DNA of 64,000 nucleotides from Lachnoclostridium phytofermentans ISDg. GTDB taxonomy: Bacteria > Bacillota > Clostridia > Lachnospirales > Lachnospiraceae. Below, in pieces: positions 51,371-60,106 of the stretch. Position 1 is the stretch's first letter, and each line of letters starts with the position of its first letter. Where the stretch lies: NCBI RefSeq assembly GCF_000018685.1, contig NC_010001.1, forward strand, positions 381,001-445,000, given 5' to 3'. The notes under the pieces were generated by a model that was not told the DNA's origin, made no database searches, and saw only the letters and a list, made by a program, of their open reading frames with translations. A program made the position numbers and the translations under genes.

Positions 51371-53707
51371 ATGGAGGAAAAACAAGGTAGCATAAACTAT
51401 AAAAAGCAAATATTCATAATTATTATGACAGGTGCATTATTGCCGGTAATTTTATTGGCCTTGTACTTTTATTATACCTATATTCATGAAGTGAGTGACA
51501 AAATCGATTTATCGAATGCCAAAGCGTTAGAACAAGTTAGGAACAAAGTAGAAAATGTAACAGAGACGATGCAATTAAACTACATGTCTTCCCTTTGGAA
51601 GGGTGATTATGTAGTGAAAGAGGATTCTATCGATTGGTTTATGAAAAACATTGTTTCTTACAGCGATTATTCTAATTTAAAGAAAGTACAGGATGAACTC
51701 TTAGGTGCAACCTACTTAAGGATCTATATCAATAGTTTTTATTTTATTAATTTCTCAACTGGTTGGGTTTTAACAAGCAATGGTATGTATCCTTTAAATG
51801 AAGTGGTAAATCAAGAACAATTGTATGATCTTTTCTATACTGGGATGAGTGACTGCAAGTGGACATATCTAAGTATAGAAAATGAAGGGAAGGGAAATCG
51901 TGTTATTAAATCCGACTATATTACGCTAGCGATTAAGGCTCCTCTCAACCTTAAAAGCCCAAATTGCTTGTTGTTAGTTAATTTAAGTAGCGTAGGGTTT
52001 GAAAGACTTCTTAGAAATAGCTTAAGCAGTGGAAAATTGACCGTTTTTGATGCACAGGGAAAACTCTTATTCACAGAGCATAAAGAAGTTTCAGAATTTC
52101 TTGATGAGTACATAAAAGAACATAATACAACAATAGAATCCTTGGTAGAAAGGCGAGATGAACTTAGTAAGAAGAGTGGTTTTAATTTGAACTTCTCCTA
52201 TTCTGGAGCCAATGGATGGCTTTATGTATCCAGTTATGATCCAGCTATTGTGACTCGTGAGGCAAGTTCTATTATAATAACTGCCGGACTCTTAATACTA
52301 TTTATGATGACACTTATTTTTCTTTTCTCTGTCGTAGGTTCTCGAACAATTTATCGTCCAGTATCTCAGTTGGTAACAAATCTAAGAAATATAGAGGAAA
52401 TAGAAGAGGTAGCAGGACAAAAAGAGAATGAATTCAAATTTATCGGGAAACGAATTAATCGATTAGTTGATTCAAAAAATGATATGAAAGAATTAATACA
52501 GGTTCAACAAAAGCAGTTAAAGGAATTGTTCGTCCTTCGTCTATTAAAAGGAGAAGTAAGAGAAGAGAATATTGAATCTAATTTAAAAAACTTTGGATTC
52601 GAAAAAATGAGATATATTTCAATGATTACGATTAGTGTTTCATCGAAAGTAATAGAGGAAGACTGGGACTATACAAAACAAGATATGATAAAAATAAGTA
52701 TCGTGGAAAACATGCCGGAATTTATTAGTGACCAGCTTTTATTTCCTACCGTTACAAATTCAAATGTAATTCTTTGCACAATTACGAGAGAGTTAAAAGA
52801 AGAACTTGAAGCGGCATCAATTGAATTGATTCGCCACCTTACCGATTATATCGTGATGGAAAGTGGATATCATGCAAACTTTGGCATCAGCCAACCTTTT
52901 GACAGCCTTATGAAATTCAGACAGGCTTATAATGAAAGTTTAGAAGCGGTCAAAAATAATGAAACCTTAAATAGAGAAAATACCATATGTGAGCAGCAAA
53001 ACTTTATATTTTATTCTGATATAGCGAATAGTAACTCGAATAACTATACCTATGAACTTATTTTAGAGAAAGAGATGAAGGCAGCAGTGGATGAGTGCGA
53101 TAAAGAGAAAGCATTTTTATTGGCAGATACTTTTATTAACCACATGGCAGAAAGCGGTGCTGTTCTAAATGAGCTTCATTTTTATCTTCATCGATTCATG
53201 GTAGCAGTAATATTAGTAGCAACAGATGCCGGTATTTCGGTAAATGATATTTTGGGTCATGGATCGGTAAATGTATTTTTGCAATTTAATCAACTTTCGG
53301 ATTTAGATAAAATTCGAAGCTTTTATAAGCATAATATTATTTCACCGGTGATTAAACAGTTAAGTACATTCCGAAGAAGTAATTCTGATCTTGTATTAGA
53401 TAAGATAGTTAAGTTGGTGAGAGAAACCTCTAGCGATATCACATTAACAGAATGTGCAGATCAACTGGGGTATCATCCAAGTTATATTTGGAAGATTATG
53501 AAGAGTAAAATTAATATGACGTTTACCGATTATGTAACAATACAAAGACTTGAAATTGCGAAGAAAATGCTATTAGAAACGGACAAATCGGTAGCAGAAA
53601 TTGCAGAACAATTAAAATACACCAATGCACAGAACTTTATACGTTTTTTTAGTAAACATGTTGGGACAACACCGGGAAAATTTAGACTGATGGACAGAAA
53701 TTCATAA
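51371..53707 (+). CDS. Membrane-anchored AraC-family regulator
   Basis: A one-protein sensor and regulator of 778 residues. It has a membrane segment at about 12-34, an extracellular sensing domain (35-295), a second membrane segment (about 300-323) and a HAMP-like linker (NLRNIEEIEEVAGQKE). A cytoplasmic middle region follows, then a C-terminal pair of helix-turn-helix motifs (LTECADQLGYHPSYIWKIMK, then SVAEIAEQLKYTNAQNFIRF, then KHVGTTPGKFR). Such proteins control the adjacent sugar transporter and enzymes in clostridia, so the likely signal is an extracellular oligosaccharide or the loaded binding protein. The start is ATG 51371 with GGAGGAAGC. Tandem repeats begin at its last codon. Confidence 0.9.
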   Translation: MEEKQGSINYKKQIFIIIMTGALLPVILLALYFYYTYIHEVSDKIDLSNAKALEQVRNKVENVTETMQLNYMSSLWKGDYVVKEDSIDWFMKNIVSYSDYSNLKKVQDELLGATYLRIYINSFYFINFSTGWVLTSNGMYPLNEVVNQEQLYDLFYTGMSDCKWTYLSIENEGKGNRVIKSDYITLAIKAPLNLKSPNCLLLVNLSSVGFERLLRNSLSSGKLTVFDAQGKLLFTEHKEVSEFLDEYIKEHNTTIESLVERRDELSKKSGFNLNFSYSGANGWLYVSSYDPAIVTREASSIIITAGLLILFMMTLIFLFSVVGSRTIYRPVSQLVTNLRNIEEIEEVAGQKENEFKFIGKRINRLVDSKNDMKELIQVQQKQLKELFVLRLLKGEVREENIESNLKNFGFEKMRYISMITISVSSKVIEEDWDYTKQDMIKISIVENMPEFISDQLLFPTVTNSNVILCTITRELKEELEAASIELIRHLTDYIVMESGYHANFGISQPFDSLMKFRQAYNESLEAVKNNETLNRENTICEQQNFIFYSDIANSNSNNYTYELILEKEMKAAVDECDKEKAFLLADTFINHMAESGAVLNELHFYLHRFMVAVILVATDAGISVNDILGHGSVNVFLQFNQLSDLDKIRSFYKHNIISPVIKQLSTFRRSNSDLVLDKIVKLVRETSSDITLTECADQLGYHPSYIWKIMKSKINMTFTDYVTIQRLEIAKKMLLETDKSVAEIAEQLKYTNAQNFIRFFSKHVGTTPGKFRLMDRNS

Positions 53708-53770
53708 TGTTAATTCGTATGAGTTCATAATACTAATTGGTATAGTTCATAATGTTAATTCGTATGAGTT
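53702..53770 (+). repeat. 22-23 base tandem repeat, 3 copies, starting at the AraC gene stop
   Basis: Units begin TTCATAATGTTAATTCG, TTCATAATACTAATTGG, then again the first type. The first unit holds the final Ser codon and TAA stop of the AraC-type gene (TCATAA). The first and third units are identical over about 22 bases. They end close to the PL11 lyase ribosome site. Confidence 0.85.
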
Positions 53771-53802
53771 CTTTAATGTACTTGGAAACGGAGGTGTTAA
53801 TA

Positions 53803-56214
53803 GTGACCGGATTAAGAATAAAGGATTTTGATAAGGAACATGTTACCATACAATGGGATGGCGATCCTTATGCCAATTCGTATCGTATCTATTGGGCAGA
53901 CAAAGATACGAAGGGAATGAAGTACAAAAGATTATCAGAAACAAAAGAAACTGAATACACACTAGAAAGATCAACTCATGTAGCTCATTACCTTAAAGTG
54001 GCTTCTATTTCAGGAGATCAGGAGGTTTCTATTAGTTCTGTGTTAAAGACACCGATTGGGAAAACATTTCACGAACAGCTTGAAAAGCTTTCAAGAGGAC
54101 TTGTGGTAGTAAAAAGACAAAAGGGAATCTTTCTAGCATGGAGACTGATGAAGAATGAGGTTAGTGGGTTTTGTAGCACTGGTTTAACCGGTGCGGATTT
54201 TCTTGTGTATAAAAACGGAGAATTGTTGACAACGGTAACCGATAGTACAAACTTTGTGGATGAAAAGGGAACTTCTGAGGATAAATATTCGATTGGAGTT
54301 TTAGAAAATGGTGTAGAAGTTGAGCGAACGAAGGAAATGAGTGCTTTTCGAAGCGGTGCCAACTATATTGATTTACCCTTACAAAAACCAAGTGATGGAA
54401 CAACACCAGCGGGCGAAGTCTTCTCCTATCATGCAAATGATATGAGCATCGGTGATGTGGACGGTGACGGTGAATATGAGTATTTTGTCAAATGGGACCC
54501 TAGTAATTCTAAGGATGTATCGCAAAAAGGTTATACAGGAAATTGTTATATAGACTGTTATAAGCTAGAAGGAAGACTTTTATGGCGGCTCGATATGGGG
54601 GTCAATATTAGGGCAGGTGCTCATTATACTCAGTTTATGGTATATGATTTTAATGGAGATGGCAAGGTAGAGATGGCAGTAAAGACGGCGCCGGGCACGA
54701 AGATGATTTATTTCGATGAGCAAGGTAATGTGGAAAAGGAAATCTACATAACAATGCCTGGATGTGACATAGACAGCGGGTACTCCAACCGGGATGATTA
54801 TCGCTTAAGTGCAGAAGGATATTATAAGCATTTGGTAACGGTGTTTATGAATTGGCATAATCACCCGATGGTTATAGAGAAAACCTGGCCGCAAACTCTG
54901 GAAGAGTGTTTTGGCATAGAAAAGAAATATCAGTATCCCTTAATAAGAGAGGATGCAATGAAGTTGGTGGATTATTTTCTTGATGTTTATGCTCTGTCAA
55001 GGAGTGAACGAAATGATTTACGACATTTTGAAGGATTTATTATAGACGGACCGGAGTATCTAACTATGTTTTCAGGCCTAGGGGAAGAATTAGAAACGAT
55101 ACCATTTCCTTATCCAAGAGAAGATGATGGTTTGGTGTGGGGAGATTATTCGATGAGAAGAATAGAGCCGGCAAACCGTGTTGACCGTTTTTTATCTGGG
55201 GTAGCGTATCTTGATGGAGAACGTCCATATCTTATTGTATGTCGTGGTTATTATACAAGAGCAACGATAGTGGCATATGATTTTTTTGAGAATCGTTTTC
55301 GAGAATATTTCAATGTTGATAGCGGACATGTGAGAATGAATAATCCGTTTATGGATAATGCTCATGGAGGTGGCGGCAGTGACCCTGTATATGGTAGATT
55401 AGCAGGACAGGGAAATCACAGTTTATCGACCGCGGATGTTGACGGAGACGGATATCAGGAGATTATCTATGGTGCAGCGGTAATCGATCATGATGGAAGT
55501 CTTCTTTATAGTAGTTTCGGTTACCTACCAGATGGCACTTATACCAAATTGGGGCACGGAGATGCTATGCATGTGGCAGATATTGACCCAGACAGACCGG
55601 GTCTTGAGATTTTTCAGGTATTTGAAGGGGCAAAACATGCACCTTTTGGTTATGCTTTACGTGATGCAGAAACAGGAGAAGTTATCTTTGGAGAGTATGC
55701 GGAAACCGATTTAGGTCGGTGTATGGTCGGAGATGTCAACCCTAAGGTGAGAGGCTTGCAGACTTGGGTAACAAAGATGCAATCTGTTAAGGGGGAGGTT
55801 CTTCCTGATAAACTGCTTGGAACGAACTTCAGTATCCGCTGGTTACCGGATATGAGTACACAAATTATAGATGGAGTAGACTTATTTGGAAACCATGCAG
55901 GTGTTATCAATGATAATACTCATGGAATTATCTTTATACCAGAAGGTGTAGCCACGAATAACGGAACGAAGGGAAATCCTTGTCTTGTAGCAGATATCTT
56001 TGGGGACTGGAGGGAAGAACTCCTTCTTAGAACATCAGATAGTAGTGCAATTCGGATCTTTGTTAATACGGATTTAACCAATCATAAATTATATACATTA
56101 ATGCATGATATACAATACCGTACCGGAATTACCTGGCAGAATAACTGCTATAACCAACCTTGCTATCCAAAGTTTTATTTTGCATCAGATACTGATTGGG
56201 AGTATGTTTTATAG
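53803..56214 (+). CDS. Rhamnogalacturonan lyase, polysaccharide lyase family 11, cytoplasmic
   Basis: Cleaves rhamnogalacturonan I by beta-elimination. The 803-residue product has an N-terminal fibronectin III-like region (about 1-90), then the PL11 beta-propeller with repeated calcium loops (DVDGDGEYEYFVKWDPSN, DFNGDGKVEMAVKTAPGT, DVDGDGYQEIIYGA) and the conserved NNGTKGNPCLVADIFGDWRE and SDTDWEY ends. The start is GTG 53803 with GGAGGTG upstream, and an earlier in-frame ATG adds only repeat-derived residues. No signal peptide is visible, so it acts in the cytoplasm on imported oligomers, as the YesX-type enzymes do. It is adjacent to the regulator and importer. Confidence 0.93.
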   Translation: MTGLRIKDFDKEHVTIQWDGDPYANSYRIYWADKDTKGMKYKRLSETKETEYTLERSTHVAHYLKVASISGDQEVSISSVLKTPIGKTFHEQLEKLSRGLVVVKRQKGIFLAWRLMKNEVSGFCSTGLTGADFLVYKNGELLTTVTDSTNFVDEKGTSEDKYSIGVLENGVEVERTKEMSAFRSGANYIDLPLQKPSDGTTPAGEVFSYHANDMSIGDVDGDGEYEYFVKWDPSNSKDVSQKGYTGNCYIDCYKLEGRLLWRLDMGVNIRAGAHYTQFMVYDFNGDGKVEMAVKTAPGTKMIYFDEQGNVEKEIYITMPGCDIDSGYSNRDDYRLSAEGYYKHLVTVFMNWHNHPMVIEKTWPQTLEECFGIEKKYQYPLIREDAMKLVDYFLDVYALSRSERNDLRHFEGFIIDGPEYLTMFSGLGEELETIPFPYPREDDGLVWGDYSMRRIEPANRVDRFLSGVAYLDGERPYLIVCRGYYTRATIVAYDFFENRFREYFNVDSGHVRMNNPFMDNAHGGGGSDPVYGRLAGQGNHSLSTADVDGDGYQEIIYGAAVIDHDGSLLYSSFGYLPDGTYTKLGHGDAMHVADIDPDRPGLEIFQVFEGAKHAPFGYALRDAETGEVIFGEYAETDLGRCMVGDVNPKVRGLQTWVTKMQSVKGEVLPDKLLGTNFSIRWLPDMSTQIIDGVDLFGNHAGVINDNTHGIIFIPEGVATNNGTKGNPCLVADIFGDWREELLLRTSDSSAIRIFVNTDLTNHKLYTLMHDIQYRTGITWQNNCYNQPCYPKFYFASDTDWEYVL

Positions 56215-56284
56215 CTTTCTGGTGAAAGCAGATACGATTATATTAAAGTAAATTCACAAAAACTTTAGCTAACATGTATTAAGA

Positions 56285-56390
56285 TAGAAGCAAAAAGTAA
56301 TATTAAGTAAAAGAGAAGGTAATACTAAGTGAGAGATAAAAGTTATAAGCAATAATAGGAGTAAGAAAAAAGCTATAATAAGAGTAAGAT
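56285..56390 (+). repeat. Degenerate 21-23 base repeats upstream of the FMN riboswitch
   Basis: Pairs such as AAGTAATATTAAGTAAAAGAG and AAGGTAATACTAAGTGAGAGA, then AGCAATAATAGGAGTAAGAA and AGCTATAATAAGAGTAAGAT. They are A-rich tandem units without hairpins, in the gap after the PL11 lyase. Confidence 0.45.
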
Positions 56391-56395
56391 ATTGA

Positions 56396-56424
56396 TTGAC
56401 ATTTGATATGTAAAGGGATAGAAT
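56396..56424 (+). promoter_or_regulatory. Sigma-A promoter of ribU
   Basis: TTGACA (56396-56401), 17 bases, TAGAAT (56419-56424), directly upstream of the FMN riboswitch. The start is near 56431. Confidence 0.85.
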
Positions 56425-56445
56425 GTTAATGCAAATAGAATAAGG

Positions 56446-56580
56446 AAGTTCTTCGGGGCAGGGGGTAGTTCCCGACCGGCGGTATAGTCCGCGACCGAGT
56501 TAATCTCGTTGATTTGGTGACAGTAAGGAAAGATTACTGAATTCCAAAACCGACAGTATAGTCTGGATGAAAGAAGAAGT
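56446..56580 (+). ncRNA. FMN riboswitch (RFN element)
   Basis: Conserved blocks in order: TTCTTCGGGGCAGGG, TTCCCGACCGGCGGTATAGT (with CCGCGA following), GATTTGGTGACAGTAAGG, CCAAAACCGACAGTATAGTC and TGGATGAAAGAAGAAG closing the P1 stem. These are the hallmark segments of the RFN element. It precedes the riboflavin transporter gene ribU, the classic target. FMN binding should favour terminators downstream (56596 and 56678). Confidence 0.97.
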
Positions 56581-56595
56581 TTGTGATGAATTAGA

Positions 56596-56631
56596 AGATT
56601 GGGGAGATTTAAATTTCCAAATCTTTTTTTG
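56596..56631 (+). terminator. First terminator after the FMN riboswitch
   Basis: AGATT-GGGGA pairs with TTTCC-AAATCT (some G-U), followed by a run of Ts (TTTTTTT at 56624-56630). It can serve as the expression platform. Confidence 0.6.
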
Positions 56632-56677
56632 AAGCACAACAACACTGAAACGTAGTGTGATACGTGAGTTTAAGCCG

Positions 56678-56707
56678 CCCTGATAGTAAACTATCAGGGC
56701 TTTTTTA
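56678..56707 (+). terminator. Second terminator after the FMN riboswitch
   Basis: CCCTGATAG (56678-56686), TAAA loop, CTATCAGGG (56691-56699), then CTTTTTT. The stem is 9 perfect pairs. With the first hairpin this gives two possible stop points before ribU. Confidence 0.9.
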
Positions 56708-56840
56708 ATCTCCGAAGGGATGCACACTTACCCTATGGTATGGCAAGGCGATGCGTATTTGTTTAAACAAAGTACCTTCCATACTAAGTAATCAGTGGCT
56801 TACTCCTAGAACCTTCCTCTTAAAAAAAGGAGACGTAGTT

Positions 56841-57587
56841 ATGGAAAACTTGGAGAAACTAATGGAAGTAGCAAAAACCAATGTCGGATTTTTGTTGCTA
56901 AGTGTAACGATTGTTGCAATTATTGTTGGAGCTGCCTATGCAGCTGAGCGTGTCATTAGGAAAAAAATCGGATTAGATAAAAGAAGAGGAAAACAAAGTG
57001 TACGCAGTATGGTGATTATAGCAGTACTTTCCACAATAGCAGTTGTTTTGATGCTCTTTGAGTTTCCATTATGGTTTGCCCCTGGTTTCTATAAACTTGA
57101 CTTTAGCGAGCTTCCGGTGGTTATTGGTGCATTTACGTTAGGTCCGGTAGCTGGGATAACGATAGAGCTTATTAAAATTGTCCTAAACTTACTATTAAAT
57201 GGAACGACAACAGCATTTGTTGGGGAGTTTGCGAACTTCTTAATGGGTTGTGTATTTATTATTCCAGCATCTTTCTTCTATTTCCTAAGAAAGAGTAAGA
57301 AAAATGCAGTGATTGGATTACTTGTTGGAACAGTAATAGCTACATTAACTGGATGTTTCTTAAATGCATTTGTTTTATTACCTAAATATTCAGAAGCCTT
57401 TCACATACCAATTGAAGCTTTTATTGCACAAGGTACGGAAAAAATATCTGCGATCAAGGGTATGTTTACTTTTGTAGTGTTAGCAGTTGCACCATTTAAT
57501 TTGTTAAAATATGCATTGGTATCGTTAATTACCATTTTAATTTACAAAAATATAAGTAAAATCCTAAAAGGAGATTACAAAGATTAG
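56841..57587 (+). CDS. ribU: Riboflavin ECF transporter S component RibU
   Basis: Substrate-binding membrane subunit that imports riboflavin with a shared energising module. The 248-residue product has about six membrane segments. The core reads FSELPVVIGAFTLGPVAGIT, then IVLNLLLNGTTTAFVGEFAN and FLMGCVFIIPASFFY, as in RibU. The N-terminal helix of some 30 residues before the first core segment is longer than usual. An open frame from 56751 extends back into the terminator region, but AAAGGAGACG sets ATG 56841. The FMN riboswitch upstream supports the assignment. The ECF ATPase genes are not here. Confidence 0.95.
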   Translation: MENLEKLMEVAKTNVGFLLLSVTIVAIIVGAAYAAERVIRKKIGLDKRRGKQSVRSMVIIAVLSTIAVVLMLFEFPLWFAPGFYKLDFSELPVVIGAFTLGPVAGITIELIKIVLNLLLNGTTTAFVGEFANFLMGCVFIIPASFFYFLRKSKKNAVIGLLVGTVIATLTGCFLNAFVLLPKYSEAFHIPIEAFIAQGTEKISAIKGMFTFVVLAVAPFNLLKYALVSLITILIYKNISKILKGDYKD

Positions 57588-57678
57588 ATATTTCTGTCTT
57601 AGAACAAACAACTTACGTTTGCATAGACTTGAAATTTCGATGTAATCTGCTATAATTGCATTATAAATGCAAGGAAGA

Positions 57679-57743
57679 GGGTGTCTTTATTCAATTGCTT
57701 CTCCTTAAATGGCTGAACAATACGTTTAAAGGCACCCTTTTTT
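57679..57743 (+). terminator. Terminator after ribU
   Basis: GGGTGTCTTTA (57679-57689) pairs with TAAAGGCACCC (57727-57737), with one G-U pair, then six Ts. Its position just before the next gene, 35 bases ahead of ATG 57772, also allows an attenuator role for that gene. Confidence 0.88.
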
Positions 57744-57771
57744 CGGTATACTTATGAGGCGAGGAGGTAGT

Positions 57772-58278
57772 ATGGAAAAAGAGATTATGTTTCAATACCA
57801 AACTAAGGTTAGCGATATGTATCGTTTTCTGATGCACCATGCATATATTGGTGTGTCTGGAATTGTAAATTTAGTTATTAGTGTGGGTGCATTGGTTCTT
57901 CTTTTTGCTGGTGCTGGCGGCGGACAAGCTTTTAGTAACTTAATGCTTATATTGATAGCGTCGCTATTTACTATTATTAATCCAATTTTGCTTTATTACA
58001 AAGCTGCGAAACAAGTCAAACTTACACCGATGTTTCAAAAACCAATTGATTATTTTATCAATGAGGAAGGGATATTAGTAAGCCAGGGAGAAGAAAAATT
58101 ACTAATAAATTGGACAGATATATGGAAAGCAGTAGAAACAAAGCATGCTTTCTACTTCTATTTGTCAACGCGTGGGGCTTATATCTTACCTAAGGCAGCT
58201 CTTTTGGAATATGTAGAGGCACTAAAAAAACTTGTGATAGAGCATGCACCTGAAGCGAGAAAGAAGTTTAAGAAATAG
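57772..58278 (+). CDS. YcxB-like membrane protein
   Basis: This 168-residue protein has two membrane segments (about 25-50 and 58-80) and a C-terminal soluble domain that fits the YcxB-like family (INEEGILVSQGEEKLLINWTDI, then AFYFYLSTRGAYILPKAAL). Function is unknown. GAGGAGGTAG precedes ATG 57772. An earlier ATG at 57754 lies in the ribosome site region. It stands 14 bases before tsaE and may share its transcript, though functional linkage to tRNA modification is not implied. Confidence 0.8.
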   Translation: MEKEIMFQYQTKVSDMYRFLMHHAYIGVSGIVNLVISVGALVLLFAGAGGGQAFSNLMLILIASLFTIINPILLYYKAAKQVKLTPMFQKPIDYFINEEGILVSQGEEKLLINWTDIWKAVETKHAFYFYLSTRGAYILPKAALLEYVEALKKLVIEHAPEARKKFKK

Positions 58279-58292
58279 AGGGTAGAAAAGGT

Positions 58293-58724
58293 ATGAAATA
58301 CGAAAGTTATACGGAAGGGGATACCTACCGCCTTGGGAAACAAATGGGTGAAAACGCACAAAAAGGACAAGTATATTGCCTAAGCGGTGAACTTGGAGTT
58401 GGAAAGACGGTGTTTACCAAAGGGTTCGCTGCTGGACTTGGAATTGCAGAGCCTATCAGTAGTCCTACCTTTACCATTGTGCAAGAATACGAACAAGGAG
58501 AACTTCCCCTTTATCATTTTGATGTATATCGTATAGAGGATATTGAGGAAATGGAGGAAATCGGCTATGAGGATTACTTCTATGGAGACGGCGTTTGCCT
58601 CGTAGAATGGGCAGTTCGTATTAAGGAACTTTTACCGGAAGATTATATCCAGATAACGATAGAAAAAGATTTGGATAAAGGATTTGACTATCGTGTCATC
58701 TCGGTAGAAGAAAACCAAATATAA
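58293..58724 (+). CDS. tsaE: tRNA threonylcarbamoyladenosine biosynthesis ATPase TsaE
   Basis: TsaE is an ATPase that works with TsaB and TsaD to form t6A37 in ANN-decoding tRNAs. The 143-residue product has the P-loop CLSGELGVGKTVFTKGFAAG (about 31-50), SSPTFTIVQEYEQGELPLYH with the conserved HFDVYRIED, and the C-terminal LVEWAVRIKELLP segment. GAGGGTAGAAAAGG precedes ATG 58293. tsaB follows after an unusual gap of four hairpins. tsaD lies 4 kb downstream. Confidence 0.96.
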   Translation: MKYESYTEGDTYRLGKQMGENAQKGQVYCLSGELGVGKTVFTKGFAAGLGIAEPISSPTFTIVQEYEQGELPLYHFDVYRIEDIEEMEEIGYEDYFYGDGVCLVEWAVRIKELLPEDYIQITIEKDLDKGFDYRVISVEENQI

Positions 58725-58744
58725 GATGTGATATACAACAAGAA

Positions 58745-58823
58745 GTGTAAAAAGTTTTTTACACATTGAATTGCTTTGCAACTCAATGAGCAGATATTGT
58801 ATCTGCGCCTAAAGATTGTAGGC
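58745..58823 (+). promoter_or_regulatory. Four-hairpin leader between tsaE and tsaB
   Basis: Four consecutive palindromes: GTGTAAAA/TTTTACAC (58745-58764), CATTGA-A-TTGC/GCAA-C-TCAATG (58764-58788), GCAGATA-TTG-TATCTGC (58790-58806) and GCCTA/TAGGC (58807-58823), ending shortly before the tsaB ribosome site (GGAAAGG). The first resembles the GTGAAAAA/TTTTTCAC hairpin upstream of tsaD. Confidence 0.6.
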
Positions 58824-58846
58824 TATGGAAAGGTAAGATTATTAGC

Positions 58847-59572
58847 ATGAAAATATTAGTACTAGATAGTTCGGGCTTAGTTGCTTCTGTTGCAATTATG
58901 ACAGAAGATACGTTATTGGCCGAATATACTGTGAACTATAAAAAAACACATTCTCAGACCTTATTACCAATGCTTGATGAGTGTGTTAAGATGTTAGGAT
59001 TAGAGTTGTCAGAAATCGATGCGATAGCTGTAGCTAAGGGACCAGGTTCCTTTACAGGACTTCGTATTGGCTCTGCGACAGCAAAGGGATTAGGACTAGC
59101 GCTAGATAAACCGATTATTGCGATACCAACTGTAGATGCATTGGCCTATAATTTATTTGCAACGGAAGCTATCATTTGTCCTTTGATGGATGCTAGGAGA
59201 AATCAAGTATATACCGGGCTTTATTCTTTTGAAAAAAATGAATTTCATGTAATAAAAGAGCAAACAGCTTGTGATATAGAAGAGATAATCGATCAAATCA
59301 ATGAATATCAAAGACCTGTTATTTATTTAGGAGATGGAGTAGAAGCTTATCAAAAACAATTGATAGAAAGTACAAAGGTACCATATTATTTTGCACCAGC
59401 ACATTTATCAAAGCAAAGAGCTGGAGCTCTTGGAGCACTTGCGTTCCATTATATAAAAGAAGGAAAACTAGAATCCGCGATGGATCATATTCCAACCTAT
59501 CTAAGAAAATCCCAGGCGGAGAGGGAAAGAGAAGAGGCACTTTCGAAAGGAGAGCAAGTTGATAATTCGTAA
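58847..59572 (+). CDS. tsaB: tRNA threonylcarbamoyladenosine biosynthesis protein TsaB
   Basis: TsaB is the non-catalytic ASKHA-fold partner of TsaD in t6A synthesis. The 241-residue product has the N-terminal ILVLDSSGLVASVAI, the conserved KKTHSQTLLPMLDECVKM and IDAIAVAKGPGSFTGLRIG, and ICPLMDARRNQVYTGLY. A basic tail ends it. GGAAAGG precedes ATG 58847. Its 3' end overlaps rimI by 14 bases, so the pair is translationally coupled. Confidence 0.95.
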   Translation: MKILVLDSSGLVASVAIMTEDTLLAEYTVNYKKTHSQTLLPMLDECVKMLGLELSEIDAIAVAKGPGSFTGLRIGSATAKGLGLALDKPIIAIPTVDALAYNLFATEAIICPLMDARRNQVYTGLYSFEKNEFHVIKEQTACDIEEIIDQINEYQRPVIYLGDGVEAYQKQLIESTKVPYYFAPAHLSKQRAGALGALAFHYIKEGKLESAMDHIPTYLRKSQAEREREEALSKGEQVDNS

Positions 59573-59993
59573 AATGCTTCCAAATGATAGTAAAGCAATG
59601 GCTATTATTGAGCAAGAAACTTTTTCTGATCCTTGGAGTGAAGAGAGTTTTTTAAAGGAAGCGACTGAAAAAGATCATATCTATTTGGTTGTGGAGGACT
59701 CAGGAAATCTTATTGCATATTGTGGAATGTGGAATATTACGGGGGAAGGTTATATCACAAATGTTTGTGTTAAAAAAGAAAAACGCAAACAAGGGATAGG
59801 AAAACTAATGTTAGTATCCCTATTAGAACAAGCTAAGTTATGTAATATAGAAGCGGTAACTTTAGAAGTTCGCGAAAGTAATCAATCTGCTATCCATTTA
59901 TATGAGCAGCTGGGATTTCAAAGTGTAGGTAAGCGTAAAGATTTTTATGCACATCCGACAGAAGATGCAATAATTATGTGGCTGAATTTTTAG
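59559..59993 (+). CDS. rimI: Ribosomal protein S18-alanine N-acetyltransferase RimI
   Basis: A GNAT acetyltransferase that modifies the N-terminus of ribosomal protein S18. The 144-residue product has the acetyl-CoA motif VCVKKEKRKQGIGKLMLVS (about 71-89) and the family ending VTLEVRESNQSAIHLYEQLG. It starts at TTG 59559 inside the tsaB end, with AAAGGAGAG seven bases upstream. Position beside tsaB is standard in Firmicutes. Confidence 0.92.
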   Translation: MIIRKMLPNDSKAMAIIEQETFSDPWSEESFLKEATEKDHIYLVVEDSGNLIAYCGMWNITGEGYITNVCVKKEKRKQGIGKLMLVSLLEQAKLCNIEAVTLEVRESNQSAIHLYEQLGFQSVGKRKDFYAHPTEDAIIMWLNF

Positions 59994-60106
59994 ATTTCTA
60001 CTGAAATTTTGGGGAGTCTTTCGCAGGGATGAAGGAGTATTTACAGTGATTTCCACTGTGTTTTTCCTTGGTTTCATTGTATAATAAGGAAGTGGAGGAA
60101 TGTGCT

